From assembly GCA_013822275.1 (NCBI GenBank), contig PNKC01000017.1, positions 1-50,016 of the forward strand: a stretch of 50,016 bases of DNA, given 5' to 3'. The notes beneath the pieces were generated by a model. It was not told the origin of the DNA and searched no databases. It saw only the letters and a list, made by a program, of their open reading frames with translations. This DNA comes from Anaerolinea sp. (GTDB lineage: Bacteria; Chloroflexota; Dehalococcoidia; Tepidiformales; Tepidiformaceae). A program made the translations under genes and the position numbers. This document shows, in pieces, positions 24,002 to 32,173 of this stretch; positions within the stretch are counted from its first letter, which is position 1, and every line of letters starts with the position of its first letter.

Positions 24002-24940
24002 ATGCAGCCCACACCCGCGGTTGAGGTGCACGACCTCTCTTACTCTTATGGCGATCGGCGTGCGCTCGACGGGTTCTCGCTCTCAGTCCCCGCAGGCTCG
24101 GTGTTTGGTCTTCTTGGCCCAAACGGCAGCGGGAAGAGCACTTTCGTAACGATGCTGGCCGCGATGGCGCCACCGGCCAGCGGGTCCCTCTCGGCCTTTG
24201 GCCAGCCTCCCCACTCTGCCCTCCGCGCGCGAATCGGTACCGTCTTCCAGGAGAACGCGTCGGACCCGATGATGACCGTCTCCGAGTTGCTCCGCCTCGC
24301 CGGGCGCCTTTTCGGCGTGCCGCGGGCGGCGCTGGAACCGCGCATCCGCGAGCTGCTCGCGCAGTTCGGCCTCAGTGACCGCGCTGGAGAGCTGACCGGG
24401 AATCTCTCGGGGGGGATGCGCCGCCGCCTGGAGATGTGCCGCGCCCTGCTCCACAACCCCGAGCTGTTGCTCCTTGATGAGCCAACGACGGGCGTCGATC
24501 CGGATGAGCGCCGCGCCCTCTGGGACGCCCTCCTCCGGAGGGACACCGGCCAACGGACCGTCGTCCTTGCCACAAACGACCTGGCGGAAGCCGACGCGGT
24601 ATGCGACCTCGTTGCTTTCATCCAGGCTGGCCGTGTTATTGCAACCGGCACACCGGCGGCGCTGAAGCAGGGCCTGAGGCACGAATCGGTGCGCGTCGGC
24701 TGGGAGTCGCCAACCGCGGAACAGCTCCGTATGGTCGCGGAGTGGGCGGGGGGATCTGAGGTGACCCGGGACGGTGGCTTTGTCCGCATCACCGTTGATG
24801 ACGCCTCCACGTTCGTCCCGCGGCTTTTCACGCTCGCTCCCGGCGCCATCCGGTCCGTGACAATCGAGAAAGCATCCCTTGAAGACGCCTACTTTCGTCA
24901 CGTGACCCGCCGCGGGGACGCGATGGCAGGGATGCCATGA
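24002..24940 (+). CDS. ABC-2-type transporter ATP-binding protein
   Basis: Product of 312 residues. Walker A GPNGSGKST, signature LSGGMRRRLEM, Walker B LLLLDEPTTG, then the DrrA/NatA-like extra C-terminal domain. It drives an exporter with the permease at 24937. The substrate cannot be told. ATGA overlap with the permease gene shows coupling. Confidence 0.9.
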   Translation: MQPTPAVEVHDLSYSYGDRRALDGFSLSVPAGSVFGLLGPNGSGKSTFVTMLAAMAPPASGSLSAFGQPPHSALRARIGTVFQENASDPMMTVSELLRLAGRLFGVPRAALEPRIRELLAQFGLSDRAGELTGNLSGGMRRRLEMCRALLHNPELLLLDEPTTGVDPDERRALWDALLRRDTGQRTVVLATNDLAEADAVCDLVAFIQAGRVIATGTPAALKQGLRHESVRVGWESPTAEQLRMVAEWAGGSEVTRDGGFVRITVDDASTFVPRLFTLAPGAIRSVTIEKASLEDAYFRHVTRRGDAMAGMP

Positions 24941-25725
24941 GCGCCGCCGCCGCCGCTTCAGCACTCTTCACCCGCGACATCCGTGCCGTCGTGAAGTCGC
25001 GGTCGCAGCTCTACTCCTCGATCTTCACGCCCCTCCTCATCCTGGTATTCCTTGGCAACGGCGTGTCCGAAGGTCTCGCCCCGGCGAACCTGACGGCGGG
25101 GAACTTCACCGCCTATCTCGTCGCGGGCGTGGTTGTGATGACGTCTGTCTTTTCCGCCACGTTCTCAAGCGCCTCCTACTACCGCGACCGCGACAGCGGG
25201 ATCCTCCGCATGTTCCTGTCGTCGCCCCAGTCACCGCGCGTCATCCTCCTTGGCAAGAGCCTGGCCGGCGTCCTGATTGGCGCCCTCCAGGCTCTCGCAG
25301 TGCTCCTGGCCGCCGCCCCGTTTGTCGAATTCGAGTGGCAGTACGGCGTCATCACAGGGGTGCTTATCGCCATTGCGGCCATCGTCCTCCTCAACGTCAT
25401 GCTCGCCGGCGTGGCGCAGGCGCTGGCCTCGCGCATCCAGACAATGCAAGGCTTCCACCTTGTCATGAACCTGGCGCTGTTTCCGGCGCTTTTCTTCTCG
25501 GGCGCTTTCTTCCCGGTGGACGGCCTCCCGATCTGGCTCGAATTGATGTCCCGGGTCAACCCGCTTTCGTATGCCGTGGACGCGCTGGAACTCGCCGCCT
25601 ACGCGGACGGCTCGGAGGGGTTCTTCGGCCTGGCGCTCGACTTCGGCGTCCTCGGCGTCCTCGCCGTGGCGGTCTATCTGCTCGCGCTCGCCCGCGTGCC
25701 CCGGCTCACGTATTCGGGGAAGTGA
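24937..25725 (+). CDS. ABC-2-type transporter permease
   Basis: Product of 262 residues with six predicted membrane helices and the ABC-2 permease pattern: FTPLLILVFLGNGV, SSASYYRDRDSGILRMFLSSP (cytoplasmic loop), NLALFPALFFSGAFFPVDGLP, MSRVNPLSYAVDALE. Partner of the preceding ATPase. DrrB/NodJ-like exporters move drugs, lipids or polysaccharides; the substrate is unknown. Confidence 0.9.
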   Translation: MSAAAAASALFTRDIRAVVKSRSQLYSSIFTPLLILVFLGNGVSEGLAPANLTAGNFTAYLVAGVVVMTSVFSATFSSASYYRDRDSGILRMFLSSPQSPRVILLGKSLAGVLIGALQALAVLLAAAPFVEFEWQYGVITGVLIAIAAIVLLNVMLAGVAQALASRIQTMQGFHLVMNLALFPALFFSGAFFPVDGLPIWLELMSRVNPLSYAVDALELAAYADGSEGFFGLALDFGVLGVLAVAVYLLALARVPRLTYSGK

Positions 25726-25882
25726 CGACAGACGGGCCCGAGTTCCGCGAACGCGACTTAGCACACCAGGACGCACTCGCCACACCTCACAGGTATCGCG
25801 AGCGACTTCGCCGGGCTGGACGATCTCCATGGTCGTACAGAAGGAGCGACGAGATTCGGGGAAGTTGTTACCATTCCGCCCG

Positions 25883-26578
25883 ATGAGCCCGGCCTCTCCT
25901 CCGTGGTCCTTCAACGACCTGCCGAACCTGATGGCGTTGATGCTCGGGGACGGGAAGCACGCTCCGAGTGCCGACTCCACCATCGACATCCTCTGGGTCC
26001 TTTACGACCGCATCCTGCGTGTCAACCCCGACGCCCCGGACGACCCGCTCCGCGATCGGTTCCTGCTTTCGAAGGGACACGGCCCCGTGAGCTTCTACGC
26101 CGTGCTTGCAGCCAAGGGCTTCATCCCAATCGACGAACTGCGTAATTTCGCCCAGTACGAGTCCATCCTTGGGCACCACCCCGACCGGCTCTTGATCCCG
26201 GGTGTCGAGATCTCCAGCGGTTCACTTGGCCACGGTCTGCCAATCGCGGTGGGCGTCACGCTTGGCCTTCGCGCTCGCGGTCTCGATGGACCTCGGGTCT
26301 TCTGTCTCATCGGTGATGGGGAACTCGACGAAGGCACCAACAACGAAGCGATCGCGCTGGCTGGGAGGCTCGGCCTTGGAGCACTCACCGTGATCGTGGT
26401 TCGCAACGATTCGTGTTATTACGGGTGGCCGGGTGGGATCGCGAGCCGCTTCATCGTTGAGGGGTGGAGTGGTGGGGAAGTCGATGGACACGACCACGCG
26501 GGCCTGGAAGCCGCGCTCCTGGTCCGCGACCCGCTCCGGCCCACGGTGGTCGTTGCCCAGACGGAGGCCAACAGATGA
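25883..26578 (+). CDS. Transketolase N-terminal half
   Basis: Product of 231 residues. TPP-binding landmarks LSKGHGPVSFYAVLAAKGF, SGSLGHGLPIAVGV, and IGDGELDEGTNNEA with the later N in RNDSCYYG. It is the thiamine-diphosphate half of a split transketolase; the other half follows in an ATGA overlap. ATG 25883 has TACCAT 8 nt upstream; ATG 25829 in frame would add 18 residues. The substrate of split transketolases varies and cannot be fixed here. Confidence 0.85.
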   Translation: MSPASPPWSFNDLPNLMALMLGDGKHAPSADSTIDILWVLYDRILRVNPDAPDDPLRDRFLLSKGHGPVSFYAVLAAKGFIPIDELRNFAQYESILGHHPDRLLIPGVEISSGSLGHGLPIAVGVTLGLRARGLDGPRVFCLIGDGELDEGTNNEAIALAGRLGLGALTVIVVRNDSCYYGWPGGIASRFIVEGWSGGEVDGHDHAGLEAALLVRDPLRPTVVVAQTEANR

Positions 26579-27486
26579 CCGCGTCCGAAAGCATGCGGGC
26601 CTGCTTCACCCGAGTTACCAGCGAACTGCTCGACACGAGCGAGCGGCTCGTCCTCGTTCTTGCGGATATAGGAATTGGGTCGTTCCGGGAAATAGGGGCG
26701 CTGGAGCGTCATCCGCGCCGAGTGCTGAACGTGGGAATTCGTGAGCAGCTCATGGTCGGTGTTGCCAGCGGCTTCGCCATCGAGGGGTTCCGGCCAATAC
26801 TGCATTCCTATGCTCCTTTCCTCGTGGAGCGGCCGTTCGAGCAGCTCAAACTCGACCTGGGCCACCAGGGTCTTGGGGCCATCCTCGTCTCCACCGGGGC
26901 ATCCTATGACGCTGCCAGCGAAGGGCGGACGCACCAGTGCCCGGGCGACGTCGCCCTGCTTGCGACCCTACCCGGCTGGAAAATCGAGGTGCCTGGCCAC
27001 GCTGAGGAAGTGGAGGCTTGCCTTCGGAAGGCCGCCACCGGCAGCGACTGCGTCTACATTCGGCTGGCCGAGCGCCAAAACGAGCAGTCATTTCCCGGCC
27101 AGTCGCGACTCGTGCCCATCCGCCACGGTGGTGAGGGAGCACCATTAGTCGTCGCCGTCGGTCCCATGATGCAACCCGTGCTCGACGCGACTGCAGGCGT
27201 CGATCTTTCCATCGCCTACTTGTCCGAAGTGCGCCCGTTTGACGCCGAGGGATGCCGGGCGATGGCGGGAAGCCAGGTGGTGTTGGTCGAACCCTATCTC
27301 GAGGGAACAACTGCCTCCGAAGTCGCGAAAGCCCTGCTCAATCGCCCACACCGGCTGCTGAGTATCGGCGTCCCCCTCGCGGAGCGCCATCGTTACGGGA
27401 CGCCCGCCGAGCACGACCGCGCCCTGGGGCTGGACGCACAGGGCTTGCGTGAGCGCATCCTGCCCTTCGTTGGAGCAGATCGGTAA
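26575..27486 (+). CDS. Transketolase C-terminal half
   Basis: Product of 303 residues. Pyrimidine-binding domain with VLNVGIREQLMVGVASGFAI (the catalytic Glu in REQ), FLVERPFEQLKLDL, then the C-terminal domain. ATG start overlaps the stop of the N-terminal half. Together they form one enzyme, as in many archaea and Chloroflexota. Confidence 0.85.
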   Translation: MTASESMRACFTRVTSELLDTSERLVLVLADIGIGSFREIGALERHPRRVLNVGIREQLMVGVASGFAIEGFRPILHSYAPFLVERPFEQLKLDLGHQGLGAILVSTGASYDAASEGRTHQCPGDVALLATLPGWKIEVPGHAEEVEACLRKAATGSDCVYIRLAERQNEQSFPGQSRLVPIRHGGEGAPLVVAVGPMMQPVLDATAGVDLSIAYLSEVRPFDAEGCRAMAGSQVVLVEPYLEGTTASEVAKALLNRPHRLLSIGVPLAERHRYGTPAEHDRALGLDAQGLRERILPFVGADR

Positions 27487-27567
27487 CCGGGGCGTGGCGG
27501 ACCGGACTGGGCGTCAGGATCCGCGAAGGCAAAGCGGCTCTGGTCGTCCGCGACGGTGCCGAACGGC

Positions 27568-27645
27568 TGGTGGGCGGTACTGGACTCGAACCAGTGACCT
27601 CGTCGGTGTGAACGACGCGCTCTAACCAACTGAGCTAACCGCCCG
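27568..27645 (-). tRNA. tRNA-Val (CAC)
   Basis: Reading the minus strand, the acceptor GGGCGGT/ACCGCCC closes, the D-arm is AGCTCAGTTGGTTAGAGC, the anticodon arm CGTCG-TTCACAC-CGACG holds CAC, the T-arm is CTGGTTCGAGTCCAG, and CCA is encoded (27568-27570). Confidence 0.93.
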
Positions 27646-27741
27646 GACTTCGCAGTCTAGCCCCATGCGTGGCCGCGTTCAACTTTCACCGCGGCCGGCC
27701 CGGTTGAACGCTCCCCTCCCCGCGCCCATAATGGTTCTGGA

Positions 27742-27827
27742 GCCGAAGTGGCGGAATGGCAGACGCGCTACGTTCAGGGCGTAGTGTCCATTAGGGCGTG
27801 CGAGTTCAAATCTCGCCTTCGGCACCA
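27742..27827 (+). tRNA. tRNA-Leu (CAG)
   Basis: Acceptor GCCGAAG/CTTCGGC, anticodon arm CTACG-TTCAGGG-CGTAG with CAG, a long variable arm as expected for Leu, T-arm GCGAGTTCAAATCTCGC, and an encoded CCA (27825-27827). Confidence 0.93.
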
Positions 27828-27831
27828 ACGA

Positions 27832-27907
27832 GCGCCCGTAGCTCAGCGGATAGAGTGTTAGGTTGCGGACCTAAAGGTCGGTGGTTCGAGTCCACCCGGG
27901 CGTACCA
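27832..27907 (+). tRNA. tRNA-Arg (GCG)
   Basis: Acceptor GCGCCCG with CGGGCGT (one G-U at 1-72), D-arm AGCTCAGCGGATAGAGT, anticodon arm TTAGG-TTGCGGA-CCTAA with GCG, T-arm GTGGTTCGAGTCCAC, and an encoded CCA (27905-27907). It is 4 bp from tRNA-Leu, so the two are probably cotranscribed. Confidence 0.9.
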
Positions 27908-27917
27908 GTGAATGACA

Positions 27918-27950
27918 GGGGGCCACTCTCACGAGTGGCCCTTCTGTTAT
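27918..27950 (+). terminator. Terminator of the tRNA-Leu/tRNA-Arg unit
   Basis: GGGCCACTC (27920-27928) pairs with GAGTGGCCC (27933-27941) across a 4-nt loop, then TTCTGTTAT. Good Rho-independent form. Confidence 0.75.
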
Positions 27951-27967
27951 CTCCCGCGGCGACACGG

Positions 27968-29206
27968 TCAGTGGACCCCGCGTGGCTCCGTCTCAGAGCG
28001 TCCCCGCAGCACGTTCCAGGCGGCGTTTGCCGTTTCGGGCAGCTCCCGCCGGTTGACGATGAGGATGATGACGCAGAGCACCGCGTAAGCGGCGGCGTAG
28101 TAAAGCCGGATCGACTCGCTCGTGATGAAGAGTTGCGTGGCGAAGAGGAGAAATAGCGCTACTGCCTCCTTCCGGCCCATTCTCAGGTTCGCGAAGACTG
28201 CGATGGCGAACGCGGACTGCGCCGCGGTGAGGAAGATCTCCTCCCGTTGACGGTCGTCCAGGGGCAGGCCGCTCGTGAACGAAAAGTCGCCCGCCGAAAG
28301 CAGGAAGGCCACTGGCAGCGTCCCGATCAGGAGCGTCCACTGGTTGACTTTGGAAGAAATCAGGACGCCCATGCCGGCCGCCGCTCGCCCTCGCCAGGCC
28401 AGCAGCCCGGCAACGAGCACCTCCGGCGATTCGGACGCCAGCGGCGCCAACCACTGGATCAGGAGGAACTCCGAGACGCCGAATTCTTCACCGATGGAGA
28501 CGAGCGACTCGGCAAATGGCTCGGCCGACGCGAAGATGGTGGCCGCGCTGAAGACGAGTGTAACAATGACGAGTGTCCGTCGCCGCGCATCGGGCAACGC
28601 CCCCATCGCCTTCGCCGGGCCCACCAGTTCCACCTCTTCCGATTCGACCTTCGAGCTGAAATAGAGGTAAAGCACGAACATGGTCACCAGGACGATGGTG
28701 TCGATGACACTCACGCTGTGGCGGAGCGGGATCAGGATCACGTAGAGCGTCGCCACGCTGAGGAACGCGAGTTCCAGGCTGCGCTGGCGGTCCACCACCA
28801 GTTCCTTGAGCTTCGTGCGGAAGAAGAACAGGGCGAAGACAATTGGCCAGCCGACGCCGATGAGGAGCCGGTTTCCGCCGGTCATGTTGGCGATGGCGAG
28901 GCCCTTTTCCGCTTCCTCCGGGCTCCCGCCCGCCTTCCAGGCAAGGACGAAGTCGACAGCGTATTCGGGGAGCACGGCAATGATGGCGATGATGGCGAGG
29001 GCAAGGCCCTGGGAGATGTCCATCTCCGCGGTCTCGGCGCCCCAGCTCAGCAGAAACGCGGCGGCGAGGATGGCGATGCCGAAGACGGCGGCTCCCGCGA
29101 CGGGTTCCAGGTGCGTCCCTGTCAGCCGCAGGATGATGCCCGGCAGACTGAGCAACACCATCGCGGCGATGATCAGCCAGTGCCGAGTGAGTGGTTCCGC
29201 ACTCAT
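27968..29206 (-). CDS. Calcium/cation antiporter (CaCA superfamily)
   Basis: Product of 412 residues with ten or eleven membrane helices and two alpha-repeat-like segments: SQGLALAIIAIIAVLPEYAVDFVLA and LAPLASESPEVLVAGLLAWRGRAAA. The internal repeat with acidic residues in the helices (PEY, ASESPE) is the hallmark of Na+/Ca2+ and H+/Ca2+ exchangers. The frame is open upstream; ATG 29206 is chosen because the added residues before it are hydrophilic and low-complexity. Ion specificity unknown. Confidence 0.8.
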   Translation of the reverse strand: MSAEPLTRHWLIIAAMVLLSLPGIILRLTGTHLEPVAGAAVFGIAILAAAFLLSWGAETAEMDISQGLALAIIAIIAVLPEYAVDFVLAWKAGGSPEEAEKGLAIANMTGGNRLLIGVGWPIVFALFFFRTKLKELVVDRQRSLELAFLSVATLYVILIPLRHSVSVIDTIVLVTMFVLYLYFSSKVESEEVELVGPAKAMGALPDARRRTLVIVTLVFSAATIFASAEPFAESLVSIGEEFGVSEFLLIQWLAPLASESPEVLVAGLLAWRGRAAAGMGVLISSKVNQWTLLIGTLPVAFLLSAGDFSFTSGLPLDDRQREEIFLTAAQSAFAIAVFANLRMGRKEAVALFLLFATQLFITSESIRLYYAAAYAVLCVIILIVNRRELPETANAAWNVLRGRSETEPRGVH

Positions 29207-29279
29207 GAAGCCGCCCGCGCGCGATTCTGCTGCATTCGTCCCTCCGGGTCGATCGGTGGTGTCGTGGCCGCTGAGGCGG

Positions 29280-29993
29280 TCATTCGTAAAAGGCGATTGG
29301 CTCGGCGGTTTCCCAGAAGTTATTGAGCTTGCCTTCCGCCAGATTGCGGCCTGGGAAGAAGCGGCCCTTGTGCATCTGCTCAACCATCTGCGCGGGGCTT
29401 TCGAGATCCTCTTCGAACACCGCGGTAAAATAGCCGATGCCCTGGGTTGAATGGGCGTCCGAGCCGCCCGTGCCCGGTTTTCCCAGTATCTTCGCCACCT
29501 GGAGGGCGAAATAGTTCTCGCGGGGTGTGTTGCACCCGTTCAGGACTTCAATGCCATGCACCAGCTGGAAGACCGGTAGCCTGGCGGCCTGCTCGGGAGT
29601 CAGGTTGAAGGGCTCCTTGCCTTCGCGCTTGAAGTGCACGGGGTCGAAGAAGTGCCGAAAGGGGTGCGCCACAACGAGGAACGCGCCCTGCTCGTCCGCG
29701 ACTTGGCGGAGCTTCTCGAGACGCCGGATGCCGCCTTCGTAGCCCTTCAAGCCGATGGCAAGGATATGGCCCATATCGGTTGAGACTTCCATCCCGTTGG
29801 AGACGAAGATCCCCTCGTGTTGTTTTCGAAAGGGCGCGAGGTCCCACGACTCCCACATCCGGTCATGTTCCGTTATGTTTACTCCGGTCAGCCCAACACG
29901 CCGCGCTTCTTCGATCAGTGCAATGGGGTCGAGCATCGAATCGGAGGCGCCTTTGGTGGTGTGCAGGTGCATGTCAATGATAGTGCCCGGCAC
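29280..29993 (-). CDS. PHP-domain phosphoesterase
   Basis: Product of 237 residues. PHP motifs in order: DMHLHTTKGASDS, NITEHD, GMEVST, VVAHPFR, and GSDAHSTQGIG. These metal-binding His/Asp residues define the family, which hydrolyses phosphoesters of nucleotides, sugars or DNA. The exact substrate is unknown. GTG 29993 has a GGGAGG site upstream. Confidence 0.85.
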   Translation of the reverse strand: MPGTIIDMHLHTTKGASDSMLDPIALIEEARRVGLTGVNITEHDRMWESWDLAPFRKQHEGIFVSNGMEVSTDMGHILAIGLKGYEGGIRRLEKLRQVADEQGAFLVVAHPFRHFFDPVHFKREGKEPFNLTPEQAARLPVFQLVHGIEVLNGCNTPRENYFALQVAKILGKPGTGGSDAHSTQGIGYFTAVFEEDLESPAQMVEQMHKGRFFPGRNLAEGKLNNFWETAEPIAFYE

Positions 29994-30044
29994 GCCGCGC
30001 CTCCCTGATTATTGTTATGAGTTTCACGAACGAGAGGGAGTATA

Positions 30045-30458
30045 TCATCGCTCCGCCAGCAGCGGCATTAGCCACCCGAATAGCCCCACGAAACAGGCCG
30101 ACATTGCGGCCCAGAGCCACCAGTACCGCCTCCCAACCATGACCAGGATCGGCAGCGGCAACCAGGCCAGCGCGGAAACGAGCAGCAGAAACGCCCAACT
30201 GGGCGCCCCAAGGATGCCGGGTTTCGAAGCGAAGCTGCCGGCCTCGTAAAGTCCGCCAAGAAGCAGGCCGATCATCGTCCAGCTGAGGGCGGCTCCCGTG
30301 AACAGCGGCACGGCCAACAGGACCCCGGGCACGTCCCGCGCCACCCATCGCTCAACGAAAGCCGCGTCGCGCATTCGCGTTGCCAGGAACGTCAGCGCGG
30401 CTGTCGAGGCGAGGCCCATAGCGTACCCCGCAATCCACCCGCCAATGACCGCGTTCAT
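30045..30458 (-). CDS. Four-helix membrane protein
   Basis: Product of 137 residues with four hydrophobic segments (WIAGYAMGLASTAALTFLA, GVLLAVPLFTGAALSWTMIGLLLGGL, AFLLLVSALAWLPLPILVM, WLWAAMSACFVGLFGWLMPLL). No named family. The start overlaps the ispE stop in an ATGA, so it is the last gene of the rsmA-ispE operon. Confidence 0.6.
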   Translation of the reverse strand: MNAVIGGWIAGYAMGLASTAALTFLATRMRDAAFVERWVARDVPGVLLAVPLFTGAALSWTMIGLLLGGLYEAGSFASKPGILGAPSWAFLLLVSALAWLPLPILVMVGRRYWWLWAAMSACFVGLFGWLMPLLAER

Positions 30459-31315
30459 CCGCCGCCCGCCGTGGCCGTTTCGATCACCGTGCAGGCGAGG
30501 CCCTCCGCGGCGGCCGCGACAACGGGGGTTACATGTTCAGCCCCAATCCAGAACAACGTTGGCCCCGCGCCGGCCAGCCTGATTGGTTCGCCGGTTCGGT
30601 CTTCGAGTTCCGCCCAGAGCTCGCCGAGGCCCTCGAAAACATCGAAGGCGACGCGTTCGAAGCTGTTATACACGTCAGCGCCGCGAAAAGGGCCCGCTGC
30701 CCGGCGAGCAAACGTCTCTGCAACTCCACCGGCGTCCACCGGTAGTCTGTCGAGTGCTGCGAACATGCGCGCGGTCTTCTGCTCGATCGTCTCCGGTGGG
30801 ATGAAGAGGACAACGCCATGGCGTGCGAGCGGTGGCAGGGGCGTGACAAGCTCCCCGCGGCCACGCGCCCGTGCCGTGCCGCGAACGAGGAAGAACGCCT
30901 CGTCGCTGCCGATGCTGTTCGCGACCTCCAGCAGTTGCCCTTCGGTGGCCCCCCAGGGGGCCTGAAGCAGCCGCAGGACCGTCGCGGCGTCCGAGGCGCC
31001 GCCTCCGAGCCCAGCCGCCGGGGGAATGCGCTTCGTGAGCCGGATGCCGAGTCCCCGAGTATCCCTTCCGAGATGCTGCGCGAGGCCTGCCGCCGCGCGC
31101 CAGGCCAGGTTCGAGTCGCCGGTTGGTGTGCCCCTGGCGTATGGCCCGTCCACCTGCACCCCGCGCCCGCCAGTCAGCACCACCCCCACCTCGTCCGCAA
31201 GCTCAAGCGTTTGCAGCACGGTATCAACCTCGTGGTAGCCGTCGTCCCGGCGCGCGGTCACCTCAAGGACGAGGTTGAGCTTCGCCGGGGCTTGACCGGT
31301 GAGCCGCTCAGCCAC
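30455..31315 (-). CDS. ispE: 4-diphosphocytidyl-2-C-methyl-D-erythritol kinase
   Basis: Product of 286 residues. GHMP-kinase layout: APAKLNLVLEVTARRDDGYHEVDTVLQTL at the N-terminus, ATP-binding PPAAGLGGGASDAA at about residues 97-110, and the late LAGAGPTLFW. IspE phosphorylates CDP-ME in the MEP pathway, upstream of IspG. Its start overlaps the rsmA stop by 8 nt; ispE next to rsmA is a common bacterial order. Confidence 0.95.
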   Translation of the reverse strand: MAERLTGQAPAKLNLVLEVTARRDDGYHEVDTVLQTLELADEVGVVLTGGRGVQVDGPYARGTPTGDSNLAWRAAAGLAQHLGRDTRGLGIRLTKRIPPAAGLGGGASDAATVLRLLQAPWGATEGQLLEVANSIGSDEAFFLVRGTARARGRGELVTPLPPLARHGVVLFIPPETIEQKTARMFAALDRLPVDAGGVAETFARRAAGPFRGADVYNSFERVAFDVFEGLGELWAELEDRTGEPIRLAGAGPTLFWIGAEHVTPVVAAAAEGLACTVIETATAGGG

Positions 31316-32135
31316 GGGCCTTCACCGTGCGCGTCGCATCCAGCAGGGCGAGCCAGTCCGCTATGGAGAGCGTCTCAGCGCGCCGCATGGGGTCGATTCC
31401 TGCCGCCCGAAGCGATTCGTCGGCTTGTTCCGCGGTCAGCCCGGTTTCCCGTGCCAGCGCGTTGTGGATCTGCTTCCGGGGGTTGCGGAACGACTTCGAC
31501 ACGAGTGTGAAGAACGGCTCGATTTCATGCGGCGGGACCAGCGGCTCGGGTCTCAATGTCAGGCGGATGACGGACGAGTGAACGGCCGGCGGCGGTTCAA
31601 ACGCCAGGGGCGGCACGTCGAACAGGCGCTCTGCCTCCGCATAGACCTGGATCGAAATCGTCAACAACGACGATTCGCCCGGCTTCGCAGCGATCTCACG
31701 GGCAACCTCCCGTTGGATCATCAGCACCGCTTCAGTGGCTCGCCTGCTGCTCTCCAGAAGATGGCGAATGATGGGGTTCGCGGCGAAATAGGGCAGGTTA
31801 CCGGAGACTACGAACGGCACGCCGGGCGGGACAAGCGTCCCGTAGTCGATGTCGCGGGCGTCGGCCTGGACCAGCCGGAAGCGGGGATTTCCCCGGAAAC
31901 GCTGGCGCAGATGCGGGAGTAGTCTGTCTTCGATCTCCAGTGCCACCACATCGTAGCCAGCGTCCAGGAGGGCGGCCGTCAGTTGCCCGGTGCCCGCCCC
32001 GATTTCGACCACCAGTCCCCCTTCTGGCGCCCGCACAGCGGCCACGATATCCGCGAGGACACCGGAATCGCGCAGGAAGTGCTGCCCGAGCGCCTTGCGC
32101 GGACGAGGACCGGGAAGCCGGGAAGGGTGGGGCAC
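31308..32135 (-). CDS. rsmA: 16S rRNA dimethyladenosine transferase
   Basis: Product of 275 residues. Motifs KALGQHFLRD, the SAM-binding VVEIGAGTGQLT, ALEIEDRL, QADARDID, and catalytic SGNLPYFAA (NLPY). It dimethylates A1518/A1519 of 16S rRNA. I chose GTG 32135, which has TACCAT exactly 6 nt upstream and fits the family start; an upstream in-frame start at 32216 would overlap the preceding gene. Confidence 0.95.
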   Translation of the reverse strand: MPHPSRLPGPRPRKALGQHFLRDSGVLADIVAAVRAPEGGLVVEIGAGTGQLTAALLDAGYDVVALEIEDRLLPHLRQRFRGNPRFRLVQADARDIDYGTLVPPGVPFVVSGNLPYFAANPIIRHLLESSRRATEAVLMIQREVAREIAAKPGESSLLTISIQVYAEAERLFDVPPLAFEPPPAVHSSVIRLTLRPEPLVPPHEIEPFFTLVSKSFRNPRKQIHNALARETGLTAEQADESLRAAGIDPMRRAETLSIADWLALLDATRTVKARG

Positions 32136-32173
32136 AATCCGATGGTAGTGGCGGTCGAGCCGCCCGTCCAAGC